Made by a program: the position numbers and the translations under genes. Below are positions 46,730 through 58,182 of a stretch of DNA of 64,000 nt, in pieces. The DNA comes from Ulva prolifera (Eukaryota > Chlorophyta > Ulvophyceae > Ulvales > Ulvaceae), in contig CM041198.1 of the NCBI GenBank assembly GCA_023078555.1, forward strand, positions 3,209,354 through 3,273,353, given 5' to 3'. The notes under the pieces were generated by a model. That model saw only the letters and a program-made list of their open reading frames with translations. It was not told where the DNA came from and made no database searches. Positions within the stretch are counted from its first letter, which is position 1, and the number at the start of each line of letters is the position of its first letter.

Positions 46730-49350
46730 TCAAGCTTCCGCCTCCGGCGCGACATCCACAATGGCGGGCGCCTCCGGCGCGATGGCGGGGACGGTGCTAG
46801 TGCTCCGGAGCGGCTCATCGCCAGTAGAGGTCGGCAGCGTCTCTGCAGGAGAGTTTGGGAACGCCGCAGAGCCGCGGCTGACGGCCATGGCCGCCGAGGC
46901 TGCTGTGGCGATGGGCGGGCGCGTGAAGCCGGAGGGGGGTGCCGAGGTCGGCACGTCGCACAGGTATGCCGGCGACCCGGAGCCGGCGCTGCTGACCCTC
47001 GGTCTGTGCAGGCTCGGCGCAGCCTGTATGCAACGCCAACACTCAAAGCGAGAGGTCTCCAGAAGACGGGTTTACAAATGCTGGGCATCAGCACAGTGCA
47101 GCCACGAACACGTCGCAAGCAAGCAGTTCACGTTGCATATGGTGCGGTCCCCACACAGCATCAGACAAGCCAGAGCCACGAAGGACACGCAACAGAAGCA
47201 AGCGCTGCTACCCCCATTCTCGGACGCATCCGCCCCAGAAGCATCCGCTGTACAAGTTTTATTGGTACAATTGCCATTGCATATGTTTCTGTATTTCAGC
47301 AAGCGCGCAAGGAGGCAGCACCGGTGCGGGGGCGGCCAGCGACACCGGGTGCACTTGCGCTGGGCCGGTGAAGCTGCGCGGCCCGAGGCGGCGCAGATAG
47401 GAACGCTGTGTGCGGCTCGCCGTCGCGCGGTACATCTGCTGCACAAGCTGCAGGCCGCCCGCGAGCGAGAGCGCGAACATCGCGGTCGAGAGCGCGAACG
47501 AGAGCACGGTGACCGCGACGCGCTGCCGCACACGCTGGCTGCTGAGGCTGCGGCTGTTTGACGCCGAGAAGATGTGGAGCAGCGCAAGGATGGTGATGCC
47601 GCACTCGCACGCGAGGTTCAGCACATATCCCCCAAGGATCACCCTGCACCAGTGTTGGGTAAAGCAACTTTGATAGCAACGCTTTCGAGTTACAAATGCT
47701 GACCCTAGAGGGTTGATTGTCAACTGATGAGGATGGGATGCATATAGAGTGCTGCTCGAACGGCAGCCAACACTATTCTCTAAGAAGTAAGTGTGGACCA
47801 GCTTTTCCGTGGGCAGGTCGTCGGGTACAACCAGTATTAAATCTCGAGGTGTTGGTGTTCTGGACGGCAGCCTCCAGAAACTTTAGACCCAGATCGCGGA
47901 AACAGGTGGGCTCGGGGGGAGGCGCACCAGCGGCCCGAGCGGCTGTCTCGAGACACGCGGCTGCCGAGAAAGTGCAGCAGCGAGTGCCGCAGCAGCTTGG
48001 CGACGGCCAGGGAGGCGCCGATGGCGGACAGCAGGCGCAGCGTGCCGCAGCGGCCGCCAACGCCGAACCAGACGCAGCCGTCCTGCACCTGCACCCGGCC
48101 ACAGACAGCATTCTGTACCACGTTAGCGTCAGCGTTGCGGCGAGGTCATTTCCAGGCGGATTCCACTAGCATGTCCCAGGCTTGCGGGACTATCGCGGCC
48201 GCCATCCGGAAATTCGCCGTAGATACCTGGAATTGTCCTGTGTTTGCCCAACGGCCCGACACTGCAAGCCTAGCCCAATCAATCGGTGAAATCCACTTTC
48301 TTGAGCGCATAGGTACCTAGCGAGAGGGTGATGGCATGGGAGGGGCCGCCAGTGTGAGAGTGGCTCCGAACTGGCGGCACAATTTTACCACTGATGGGAG
48401 GCCATGTCCACGGCATTGAAAACGGCTACATCAGCCCAAAGCGTCAGCTCTGGATTGCTGGTGAAGACCTTATACTGCCACTCGCAATTTCAGAATGGTG
48501 TTGCTCGATGCCTGCTGGTCCAAGCAATCCGCGGACGCAAGGAGCCACAAGTGTGGTGCTGCCGGGAAGCTGCAACAAGGAGGAAGGGAGGTGCAGGGCG
48601 CTGGTACAGCAGCAGACTGTGTGGAAGGAGATGGGCTGTGTCTCTGTTTCACATCAACGCGACCGTGTGCTTTCCACGGTGTGCCCAGCTGTTGATCCAG
48701 TCGTGGCTGCTCACCTGATCAAGGAATATCCGAGCGAGTGTTAGATCCGTCAAGCTGTCTATGGCACGAGCGGCGTCAACGCCAGAGGTCCACAACGGCT
48801 TTCGCAGGTTTGGGTGAGGAGAGTCTGGGTGATGGGTAGACACCGCTCCACAAGCTGAGGTGAGATTGATACAGTAGATGGCCCAAGCCAGAATCAGCAC
48901 ACTGATGAGACGGTTGGAATACGGTACCCAGCTCACAGGTCCAACACTGGCCCCGATGGACAAGAAGCAGGTGGTCAATACGAGGAGCAGAATCAAAGTT
49001 CCTGACACGCTGGTGCCAGAGAAGTCAGGCCCACTATGCCACATCCCTGCAGCGTGCAGTGTGCCAGCCACCAGGAGTACAGACTGTGTGATGAGAATGG
49101 GCCAGGTAAGGAAAGGATAGCCTCCGAAGAAGAGGACAGAGAAGGCAATGAGGTATGATGCTGCTGCAGCAAAGTAGCAAGAGCAGATGGCAAACGGGTG
49201 ATCACAGAGTTTACACCATGCCGCAGTAGCTGCAGGGCGCATGATGAGCCCGACCAGCCACTGTTGTGAGGTCTTTTGCCACTTTGACACTGGCTCTGTT
49301 GATGGATGAGACGCCGAACCCTCCCTGGGTGCTTCATCCTCCGACATCAC
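46730..49350 (-). CDS. Multi-pass membrane protein, unknown family
   Basis: Exon 1 (49350-48715, 212 aa) ends at GTGAGC. Exon 2 (48088-47928) and exon 3 (from 47643, end unresolved near 47260) follow in phase. The last exon is 46988-46730 with a TGA stop. Exon 1 has an acidic N-terminus and about four hydrophobic spans near residues 56-76, 80-100, 117-137 and 147-165. Exon 3 adds VTVLSFALSTAMFALSLAGG. The tail is Ala/Pro/Ser-rich and probably soluble. I do not recognise the family; an organelle or plasma membrane channel or transporter-like role is only a guess. Introns 1 and 2 each contain a diverged hAT-like element, and one end of the second lies at the exon 3 acceptor. The donor of exon 3 is undetermined, so the full protein sequence is incomplete. 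Confidence 0.65.
47652..47785. mobile_element. hAT-like element in an intron, one end at the splice acceptor
   Basis: CCAGTGTTGGGTAAAGCAAC at the left and GCAGCCAACACTA at the right resemble the MITE ends. On the minus strand the first end reads ACCCAACACTGGTGCAG, and exon 3 starts directly after it. Confidence 0.4.
48185..48265. mobile_element. Diverged hAT-like element in intron 1 of the membrane-protein gene
   Basis: TGGAATTGTCCTGTGTTTGC then CCAACGGCCCGACACTGC resemble the right half of the 102-bp element. The left end is lost. Confidence 0.35.
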
Positions 49351-51230
49351 TTCTGATCGGCCCTGTACAGCTTATTCATTGAAAGTCGTGATGATGGGCA
49401 GCAGGTGCAAGGACGCACAGGACGGCCGAACCTCCGCGTCACTCACGACCACGAGGACACGATACACAGCGTTTGCGAGTACAAGCACGGCCACACCATC
49501 TCCACGCCGCTTGAGTATAAATCGACACTTTCAGCTACTTCGTATTTCGAAATGATGCGAATCGAAGCATTTCACATTCTACCGGCTTGCTCTACAGCCT
49601 GCGCACAGCGACTCCGAAGGCAAGTCAGCATGGCTGTGTCAACGCGGCTGTATCTCAGCTGTCTTATAATTGTTGGATGTGTTAAGCTGGTGCTACTGCC
49701 GGCTGCACACTAGCAGCGTTGACCCGCTGGTCGCATGCAGGTTTGAAACGGGGGATAGTAAACAACCATGCAGACATCAATGTAAATATTATAGGATGGA
49801 ATATATCGGCACCGCAGAGCTGCTTCGTTTCGCGCGTTCTGTTGACGGTTGTGTGACGACTCATCACTGATGTGTGGCAGATTGTCCCTGACGTGTCCAA
49901 GCGCCTGGCAGCCGACAGGACGGCATAGCATTGCTCGGCTGCCCCATTGCCATCAAAACAAGCATGTGAGTCTACGTGCTGGTGTATGTGATGTTCTAGG
50001 CGCCTTTCATTTTTTCTAATTCGCAATCCTGTGTCCATGGCCGGTGCCAATCTGTAGTACACATTGAGCAGCATGTCCTCAACGTAAGCTAATGTGTTGC
50101 ACGCATATCTCAGCCAGATTGCAGGAAGTGCAACACATTTTGCGGTCAGCAGATGCAGGAGGCCACTTCACAAGTCTATACACCTTGCAGGCATTCAACT
50201 TCACACGAAAACATGACAGGAATAGCTGCTCGCAACCAGTACGGTGCCAACCTGCATTGCCTGTAAATGGCTAAACTGCTTCATGAGACAGGAATCCCGT
50301 GACTCCATGCTGCTGTTAGCTTTGTCACCTCATACGATCCGTCCTCGACGAGGCTGCACAATGGCACATGCAGAATCAAAAGCAGAATCGAAGACTACTC
50401 AGTCCACCCTTGCATCCCGGCTGCGACGAACTGCGGCTGCAGTGGGACCTGGCAGACCCTGTCGCCTGACAGCCCTCCCGCCGGGTGGTGCCGATCGTAG
50501 CAGCTCAGTGTTGATGGGCAAAGCGGTTGGGGGCAGAAGACAGGGCGAGTACCGGTGCGCTGATCACCATGGCACACACAGACCTGTGCAGGCATGCATA
50601 CAAGCATGGAGCGCCTCCTAGGCAGCTGCCATGGAGCGGCAGAGGGAGTGCGCCCGCCCTTCGCCCCACAGCCGGCTACCACCAGTCCTTGCAGCTGTCT
50701 TTAGCCGCACTCAGCGCTATGCCGAAGAAACAGCCGACACACACAAGGCTCACATCTGCGTTCAACAGATCCGCACCAGCCGCCCCCAGCGCCACTGCAG
50801 CGCCCAGGTACAGAAGTATCCGTGCACGGGGTCTGGGGAAGCAGCGCGGAGCCTGCCTGCTGGAATCACCTCTTCCGCGGACGAGGCACCGCGGCAGACA
50901 CCTCCTGCACGCCAGGGCAATTATTTCTTTCTCTGTAAAGTAAACTTAGAGTTACTGAGCCGTATCCTGAACAGGACATTCTCTGTTGACATTATGATGT
51001 TAAAATTACAACAGCTCGGGCCATTGTATGTCGGAGCACCAGCACAAACTACAACACACTGCCACCAGGCAGCAACAGGGACAGGGATGATGTCCGCCTG
51101 TCATGACAACACACTGCTCCGGGACGAGTCTGATCACAATCTTGTTTTCCTTCTTCTTCTTTTTTCCTGGACAACCAGCCTGGGTGGATGCAAGGGTCAA
51201 GGGCAATGGATGTTGACTTTCACATACTCT
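49351..51230. other. Intergenic stretch with one possible minus-strand gene
   Basis: A minus frame at 50074-49682 (130 aa, MLLNVYYRLAPAMDTGLRIR, then ERRLEHHIHQHVDSHACFDG) looks protein-like but matches no family I know. An R1 copy lies at 50935-50991. Nothing else is recognised. Confidence 0.3.
50935..50991 (-). repeat. R1 copy in the gene-rich half
   Basis: GTAAAGTAAACTTAGAGTTA then CTGAGCCGTATCCTGAACAG. Confidence 0.6.
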
Positions 51231-51241
51231 GAACTGTGCTA

Positions 51242-51325
51242 GTCGGGCAAGCACAGCAGCCTGGTGCGTGTCGGGCAAGCACAGCAGCCTGGTGCTTGTC
51301 GGGCAAGCACAGCAGCCCGCTCATC
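51242..51325 (+). repeat. Three tandem 28-bp repeats
   Basis: GTCGGGCAAGCACAGCAGCC begins at 51242, 51270 and 51298, exactly 28 bp apart. The third unit diverges after the shared 20 bases. Confidence 0.85.
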
Positions 51326-51363
51326 GGGGCATGTTGCTCACCGGGGCAGGCTGCACGTTGCAT

Positions 51364-51457
51364 GGGCTCATCGGGGCATGTTGCGAGAAACGGTGCTGTG
51401 CTTGCCAGGCTACTGGCAAGCACAGCACCGCTGCTCGCAACATGCCCCGATGAGCCC
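51364..51457. repeat. 94-base near-perfect hairpin
   Basis: The 44-base arms match at 42 positions around a 6-base loop. The left arm begins GGGCTCATCGGGGCATGTTG and ends GGTGCTGTGCTTGCCA; the right arm is its complement. The arm sequence GGCAAGCACAGCA is the same as the core of the adjacent 28-bp repeats. It could be a foldback element or a source of small RNAs. Confidence 0.8.
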
Positions 51458-51989
51458 GTAAAACATGCAGCCTCAGAAACGACCATCTCACGCAGGAGTC
51501 ACAGTGGTCTGGCCGGACGCTTCTGAAGCGTGCAAGGCAAGCGTACAAGGCAAGCCTGTTGGCCCCTTGGAACGCGCACGACGAGGCTCACTGCAGGGCT
51601 CAACATTCACTCACCCGGTTCGACACATGCACGCGTGTCTGCAGTCACAGGCAGCAGGTCCTCGGGCGAGTGCACACGGTGTTCATCCACATGCACGTGT
51701 GACACCACAGAGCCAAGGCGTGATGCTGACAAGGCCGTGCTGACTCACTCGCACTGAAGTGGTGTGGCCGGGCGGTGTGGCCGTTCCTCACGTTCTGCAT
51801 GAGGACGCACTGACTTGTACAAGTGATAAGGAAACACTGGAAAGGCCTGGTGAGGGGCTCACCGTCACTGTGCTGTCTCGCCCGGACCGGAGTGCCCCTC
51901 GCCCCGCGGATCGACCGTGAGCGTCCTCAGCCCCGTGCGGGACGAGCGCCACTGCAGCGCTCCACTGCAGCGCAGCCCATGTGTCGCTC

Positions 51990-54900
51990 TCACGCTCCCG
52001 CCTCGCCGTTTAGCTGGAACAGCAGCAGCCCATGCATGTGGCCCGGCCGCACGGCGGCGCGCTCCTGCGGCACCGCCGCCGGCCTCGCGGCCGCCGCGGA
52101 CCGTGCGAGCGCGGCCCACGTGTCCGCCGGCCCCTCCGCCGCGACAGAGGCCGCACGCGCCTCCGCACGCGCCTCCGCGCGCGCGCACAGCGCGTCCGCG
52201 CTGCCCGTCGTGGCAGCGCTGCAGAACCCTGACGTGATGAAGCCGCCGCAGGGGCCGCCCGGCAGCGGGAAGACGGCCTGGGTCGCGCTGATGTCGCCGG
52301 CGACGATGCCGAGGGGCTGAGGGTGCGTCCACTGGCCGGGCTCTGCATCGCTCGAGCTGCGGTGCTGTAGCCAGCAGCCTTCCCGGCAGTCGGGGCCGCG
52401 GCGGGCGGCGCCGAGCGGCGGCAGGCGCGTGCGGCGAGCCGTCGACGCCCACCCCAGCATCGCAGACAGGTCAAAGTGCCACATCATACCTGCACTCAGC
52501 GCAGCGTCTTGGGGCTCTGACATGCAGCGCTGCCGCAGATCTGACACGCTGCGCCTGGCGAGGCTGCGCTGCCGCCAGCTCCAGATGCGTGGCGTCATTT
52601 GAAGCGGCAGGGAAGCAGTGCCTCTCGATTGGCTGCCCGTGAGAGCAGCCGCCGCGGTGCCGACCCGCGGCCTCCACATTCAGGACGTGCGCGAGCCTAT
52701 GTCGTGAATGCGGTGTGGTGCCGCAACAGCTGCTTCACCGCAGTAGCAAACCACACCCACGCTCGAGGCTCGCACACACTTGAGTATGCAGCCTTCGTCA
52801 GCTACACATTCATAGTGAGCGCTGAGTCAGCACCCGGGCCGCCGCTCCCGCAACCATCCGACGGTGTGCAGTGCAACTGAGACACAGTAGCGCGCCAGAG
52901 CGATGCAGCGGCCAGGAGAGAGCTGAAGGATGCGGTGCATGGGTCGCATGCGTGCGCGTTGCCGCGACCGACAGCGGCGGCTTACGGGCGCACGCCCGCG
53001 GCACACATGCATGCTCGGTCTCCTCTGTCCCGCCAACAACAGTGCGGTCGCAGTGCAGCAGGAGTGAGGCAGAGTGCGACTGCGGCGCGGCAGTGGACTG
53101 CGGCAACGAGTGCGGCAAATCTGCGGCACAGGAGGGCACCAGTGCGGCAGCCAAGTGCTGTTCACAGACGAGCAGATCAGGCCGGGGCAGCGTTGGTACA
53201 AATGGGGGAAATCCTGAAAATTTTGAACAATTTGGGTGGAGGGGGGCCGCGCACCGTTGGCGGCGTGGCCGAGCAGGTAGTCATCATGGGCGCTGAGGAA
53301 GAGGGCCTTGGAGTTGGTGTGCCAGACCGCCTGCGGCAGGCCGGTGGTCGGCAGCGGCAGCGCGGAGTGGTCGAGGCGGCCCTGGTGCACAGGGTACGAC
53401 ATGTTGCGCAGGTCCCACGCACACACTGGCGTCGACTGGTGGCTGCACGCGGCACATGCGTCTCTCACTTGTTGTTCATGCATCTCTGTTGTACTCCCGG
53501 GACGAATCACTCGCACGTGTGGCAACGTGGTGGCACGATCGCACGTATGACAGTTCACGCGCTCGCGTGCGAAGATCGTGCACAGCTCCGAGCTGACTTG
53601 CTGATGTGGTTGAGTTGGTTGGACGGTTCAGCGGATGAGATGCGGGGTGCGGCAGAACACGAGGGAGGGGGGCACCTCGTGAACACAAAGTGCTCGCGCG
53701 CGGGGCTCGTCGCGACGCGGTGGAAGACGGAGGGGCGCTGCAGGGTGCAGCGGTCGACGGCGGCGGGCGCGCGCATGTCCATGAGCGTCAGGGTGGCCTC
53801 GGAGGTGCGGTGCTCGCACATCGCGGCGGGGCTCCACGGCCGCGCGGGGTTGTCTGCATCGAGGCAAGGCCGGCAGGTGCCGCCACTGTGCACGCCGACG
53901 ACCACCGCCACCTGCACGCCGCGCCGCACTCAAGTTGTCCCATATCGTATCTCGATGGTAAGTACACACGCTAATGGGGAGCCGCACGTCGGCGGGGGTG
54001 TTGATGTGGTGAGCGCGTCCTCATTTTATGAAGCATTATGCCGCAGGGGGTGGGGTGTTGTGGATGTGTGAACGGCTGCCGTGGCAAAAGATTGTCATGC
54101 TCAACCACACCTGAGGCGAGGCGGGGTGCTGGCACAGGCCGCAGTACTGGTAGTCTTCCATGAAGTCCCGCGCCCGTGCCGCCCGTCCCGCGGCGACGTC
54201 CACCGCCACAACCCAGCCCTGGTGCCGGTTGCCGCGGGAGCGCGCCAGGCCCCACACCTGCGTCGCCGAAGGCGCGAACAGCCCCGCGGCCTCCACCAGG
54301 CTGCCGTCGTCTGACATGCCGATGGTGGACGGCGGGGGGCCTGAGGGGGGGCCTGCGCCTGCGCTCGCTGGGCCTGCACCACGTTTGTGTGTCCATGCAT
54401 GCGCACTCGAGTCCACATGCAGACAACAGTCACACGGGGTGGGGGGCAGACCACAGCCGCCGGACCACAGCGACCTGGTGTGGCCATCTTGCCAAGGGGC
54501 TGGTGCGAGTCTACCCAAGGATGTCAACAGCTCCAACGCGCCGATGCATGTCAATAGCGCCAAAAGCGCCGGTGCGGCGATGAGCGCTGGCCCATGCATG
54601 TTGGCAGTGGCGCCAGTGTGCCGATACGCGGCGGCGGCGTCATCACAACGGGCGCGCATGAAAACCACGCACGAGGTGTGGCGTGTGCAGGTCACGCACC
54701 ACGCTGCCTCTTGGAGCCGACCCCGCCTTCATCCCTCGCCGAGTCCGGCGCCGAGTCCGCCCCCTCCAGAGTGCTCTCCGCGGGGGAGTCCAGCCGGTGG
54801 ATGGTGATAGCGGCGCGGTCGTCTGCGGCCGCGAGGAGCGTCGGCGAGAGAGTGCAGCAGGAGCGGAGGAGGCGCGGCTGCGTGCCGTGGACGGTCCCGC

Positions 54901-55002
54901 ACGGCGCCCAGCTGGCGGGGTCGTGCGGCTGCGCCGACGCGTGCACGTGGACCTGCCGCTCCGTCCACTGCAGCACGACTCCAGCTACACGGCACGATGC
55001 TG
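51990..55002 (-). CDS. WD40-repeat (beta-propeller) protein, possibly NUP43-like (5' end incomplete)
   Basis: Five exons (55002-54700, 54340-54111, 53911-53676, 53442-53255, 52489-51990) join in phase and end in a stop; about 485 aa are covered and the first exon is missing. WD-type strands are visible: VLQWTERQVHVHA and LLAAADDRAAITIHRLD (exon 1), ATLTLMDMRAP (exon 3), TPVCAWDLRNMSYPVHQ then QAVWHTNSKALFLSAHDD (exon 4), and NGMMWHFDLSAML spanning the last join. The order of motifs, the MWHFDLS blade and the following LGIVAGD segment resemble the end of the nucleoporin NUP43 from memory. This is a weak match and another WD40 family is possible. A 30-base poly-C (minus strand) is the pyrimidine tract of the intron before 55002. 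The C-terminal tail is Ala/Arg-rich. Confidence 0.65.
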
Positions 55003-55014
55003 CTGTGAAGAAGG

Positions 55015-55015
<1 letters not shown>

Positions 55016-55045
<30 letters not shown>
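55016..55045. repeat. Poly-G run (30)
   Basis: 30 consecutive G; on the minus strand this is a poly-C tract 8 bases before a splice acceptor (TTCTTCACAG). Confidence 0.9.
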
Positions 55046-55047
<2 letters not shown>

Positions 55048-55519
55048 TGGCAAACATGTGGCGTGCTAGGCGTGCTGTGCTGTGATGTGCGTTGTGGGCT
55101 CATCAGGATGGTCATGCGCGGTGTGTCTCAGGGGGCAACGGCGGCGGGGCGGGCAGCACCGCGAGGGCAGCGAGCGTGAGGGCGGTGTGTAGCATCGCGG
55201 CGGCGGTGCCGCTCGGCACGGGATGTGGTGTGGTCGGGTGACAGGAGTGGGAGGGGCGCGGATCGCGTCGGCACACGGGTGAGAAGATGTCTGCGCGCAT
55301 GGGCGGCAAACATCGATGCCGCACCAGATGCCACTGCACTTGAATGGGAGGATACTACATCATCATCATGGCAACGCAGTGGAGGTTGAACCAGTCTAGG
55401 ATGGTCTAGTCTAGGTCAGTCTAGGTCAGTCTACGTCAAGTCTAGGATGGAATCATGTTGGCGTGCTTGAGGCTGAGATGCAGGTCAGCCCAGGCCTGCG
55501 TGGACAGAGCTGTACAGGG

Positions 55520-55566
55520 CGATGGCGCGGCGATGGCGCGGCGATGGCGCGGCGATGGCGCGGCGA
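55520..55566 (+). repeat. Tandem 10-bp repeat GCGATGGCGC-type
   Basis: GGCGATGGCGC recurs about five times in a row (unit GCGCGGCGAT, 10 bp). Confidence 0.8.
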
Positions 55567-55847
55567 AGGGCGCAGTTCAGGCGGGCGGCAGACACACCAC
55601 GAGGTGTGACCAGCATCGAAACAGGGCAGTGAGTTGCCCCAGTTTGTCCCGGAACTGTGTGTGCGGGGATGGCGTGTGTACGCACTGCTGTGCGGTGAGT
55701 GGATCCACACACGGCCGTGCAAGACCAGGCAAGGCTGCCGCCCCACTAGCCCAGGCTTGTTATCTGGAAAGACATGGGCGAGGTAGGCAGGAACCACACG
55801 GTGGATGATTGTGTACTGAGAATGCGGGGACGACGTCCAAGCACAAA

Positions 55848-56382
55848 TTACTTTTGCTTAGCACCAGCCTTTGCAGTGAGTGCGCCTCGTGCAACCCAGC
55901 TGCCCCATGGAGCACTTTGCTGAAGCCACTGATCGCCATATGGCATGGCGCGGTGGATTTGACAAGCTATTTCAGATGCGACCCTTCCGTGTGAGTAGGG
56001 AAGGCGGGCATCGGTTGTCATGGTTGCCAGCTGCAGGCGTAAGGAGCAGCAGCGCACTGCTCGCAGATGGATGCCATTCAAAGGCCCACCGAGCGCCCAC
56101 GGGCAGGTCCGTCGACGCTATATGGGTGCCCTGTAAGGCATAACGTTTCCAGCCATTATCGGAGCGGTACGTGTCAGTCCAGGCCTGCCGAGGCACAGCG
56201 TGGGGATTGAACCACCTGTCCCTACAGAACTGTTCCCAGACGACCTCGTCCCGCCCGGCTTGCCTGAGTGATCTACATACTTCGCTGAGATTGATTACAT
56301 CTGTTGGATCGAGTTGAGCATATACGTGCCTGCGCTCGTCGGTTGGCAAACCCGCCAAGGTGCACTGGTCTTGGGACGACAT
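55848..56382 (-). CDS. Small F-box protein
   Basis: Two exons (56382-56101 and 56030-55848) joined by a 70-nt intron give 154 aa. An F-box occupies about residues 8-52: LAGLPTDERRHVYAQLDPTD then VINLSEVCRSLRQA and VVWEQFCRDRWF. F-boxes bind Skp1 in SCF ubiquitin ligases. The remaining 100 residues (with DTYRSDNGWKRYALQGTH) lack leucine-rich, kelch or WD repeats. The short length suggests an F-box-only protein or an adaptor with an unrecognised substrate domain. The start ATG is the first in frame, and the frame upstream is not extended. Confidence 0.8.
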
Positions 56383-56983
56383 GCGTCAGCACAGACGCAG
56401 CGACAACAACGGTGACAATCTGAGCACAATCAGTTGATCATAACATCATGATACAACGCAACATAGTCGATGTGGACCAGCGATGTGACTGGGCTGCGGT
56501 CAAGTGCCTCCAGCGCTCACTGAAAACGAGCTGGCATGTCAGCTACATACAGCAACATCGCTCCAGCAGACAGGTGAACGTAGCAATAGACACGATTCAC
56601 CAACTTCATGACCCAGTACGATCACTGCACGACACGATTTTCCTGTGCTCAGTTCCACATGTGTCTACAAGCGGCTCGGCTTGCTTCCACCGCGGCGGTG
56701 AGCTCAGCTCACTGAGACAAACGCCGCCGCGAGCAGGAAACATGCCACATTAAGCCAACGCGTACGCCGTTTGAGAAACTCGAATATTCTTTCAGGTAGC
56801 TCTACGGCCGAATCTGCGCTCAAATGATCAACCGGGCAATCGAGCGAGCCCGCAGCAAGCAGCCCAACTCGTCAGTTCATCTATGTCAGAGATCCATCAC
56901 TGACTACAAGAAGTTGCCGCAAATAATCGGATAAATAGCTGCCTGCTGTAATTGACAAAGTTGAGGCATAGTACTGGGCAAGG
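56383..56983. promoter_or_regulatory. Divergent intergenic region between F-box and NIP7 genes
   Basis: About 600 bp with one plus frame (56448-56753, 101 aa, MIQRNIVDVDQRCDWAAVKC) that I regard as more likely chance than gene. No TATA box or other element recognised. Confidence 0.35.
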
Positions 56984-58182
56984 ATGCGTCCGTTGACAGA
57001 GGAGGTGTGCGGCGTGCTGCACCATCCTGGCTGCACAGAACAAGCATCAACTTAGCAATCTCAACGCCTAGTGCATGCAGGAGCTGAAAACTGTTTTAGA
57101 AAAGCTTGTCAAGTTTATAGGGAAGAATGTGAAAACCTTGGTTGAGAGAGAGGACGAAGCGTATTGCTTTCGATTACACAAGAACCGAGTTTACTACGTC
57201 AGCGAACGGTTAATGAAGAAGGCAACAAATGTATGGCGTCAAGTGTGCGCAGGAATTTCACCTCTGTGCTGCCCAAGCGCCACTAACTCAAGGCGGCAAC
57301 GCTGCATGCAGGTGAGCCGTGAGAAGTTGGCATCTCTTGGTGTTCAAATAGGACGCTGGACGCACTCCGGCAAATTTAGATTAGGAATTGGTGCTCTAGA
57401 TATTCTGGCGCAGCATGCAAAGTACAAGGTACGCTTTTCGACCTGTGGTGGGCGTCAGGCATCTTGTGGCAACGCTGCCCATCTGCTAGCATAACCCAAA
57501 GCGTCCGCCCAGCTGCACCACTGCGTATCCTCAAAGGCTATTTGGGAGCCTCAGCTGTGCCTCACCGTCGGCCTGATGATGCGACTTTACTCTACCCAGA
57601 CTTCGTGATGGGATACTTTTCATCTTTCCACTGAGGGCCGACCTCACCTCGGTTGCATACAACAACCCATCAGCGCTTCACACCATCGTCTGATTACACC
57701 ACTGCGCTATGGCAAAAGCACAAACTAGGTTCCGCTGCTTGTAAGGCCATCGTTGCGTGCGTTGCAGCCAGTGCATTGCTATGTTGTGTTTTTGTTTGTG
57801 ACAGTCCGGATTTGTTGAGTTGGTGCTGTGTGTTACTTGTATACTGTGCCTGGTCCTCATAAATGGTGTCTGCGGAGCAGAACGCTCAGTGGGATGGTCT
57901 GGTATGTTACCGAGGCATCGTGGCATACAGGTCTGGCTGAAGTCCTCAGCCGAGATGTCCTTTCTGTATGGAAATCATGTTCTGAAGTCCGGGCTGGCAA
58001 AGATCACAGAGAACACGCCCACGAACGCAGGAGTGGTCATGTTCTCGATGTCGGACATCCCTCTGGGCTTTGGGGTCGCTGCAAAGAGCACAGCTGAGTG
58101 CCGAACTGCTGACCCCGGGATCATCGTCACTCTGCATCAAGGGGACATCGGAGAGTTCCTGAGGTCAGAAGAAGACTTGTAG
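56984..58182 (+). CDS. NIP7: 60S ribosome biogenesis factor NIP7
   Basis: Four exons (56984-57004, 57081-57230, 57312-57428, 57931-58182) join in phase to 179 aa, the family's usual 180. It starts MRPLTEE, continues with [20 protein letters not shown] (N-terminal domain) and [18 protein letters not shown], then the C-terminal PUA domain with [19 protein letters not shown] and [17 protein letters not shown]7 is conserved from yeast to human, binds pre-rRNA through its PUA domain, and acts in the nucleolus in 27S processing and 60S assembly. Three introns are 76, 81 and 502 nt. The 21-nt first exon is unusually small. The last 18 coding bases overlap the end of the opposite gene. Confidence 0.95.

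Larger units (their letters stand above)
55003..55847. other. 5' flank/intron of the WD40 gene, no further exon found
   Basis: Contains the 30-base poly-G (55016-55045), an R4 copy (about 55140-55180), short GGTCTAGTCTAG-type repeats at 55395-55450 and GGCGATGGCGCGGCGATGGC-type repeats at 55520-55565. The first exon of the WD40 gene should lie here or be absorbed in GC-rich sequence. Confidence 0.4.

Noticed and set aside
47072-47561. Plus-strand frames with Arg/Glu-rich repeats (EREREHRGRERERE)
   Set aside because: They are the complement of exon 3 of the membrane-protein gene.
51242-51325. CRISPR-like direct repeats
   Set aside because: The 28-bp units are contiguous with no unique spacers, only three in number, and in a eukaryotic context.
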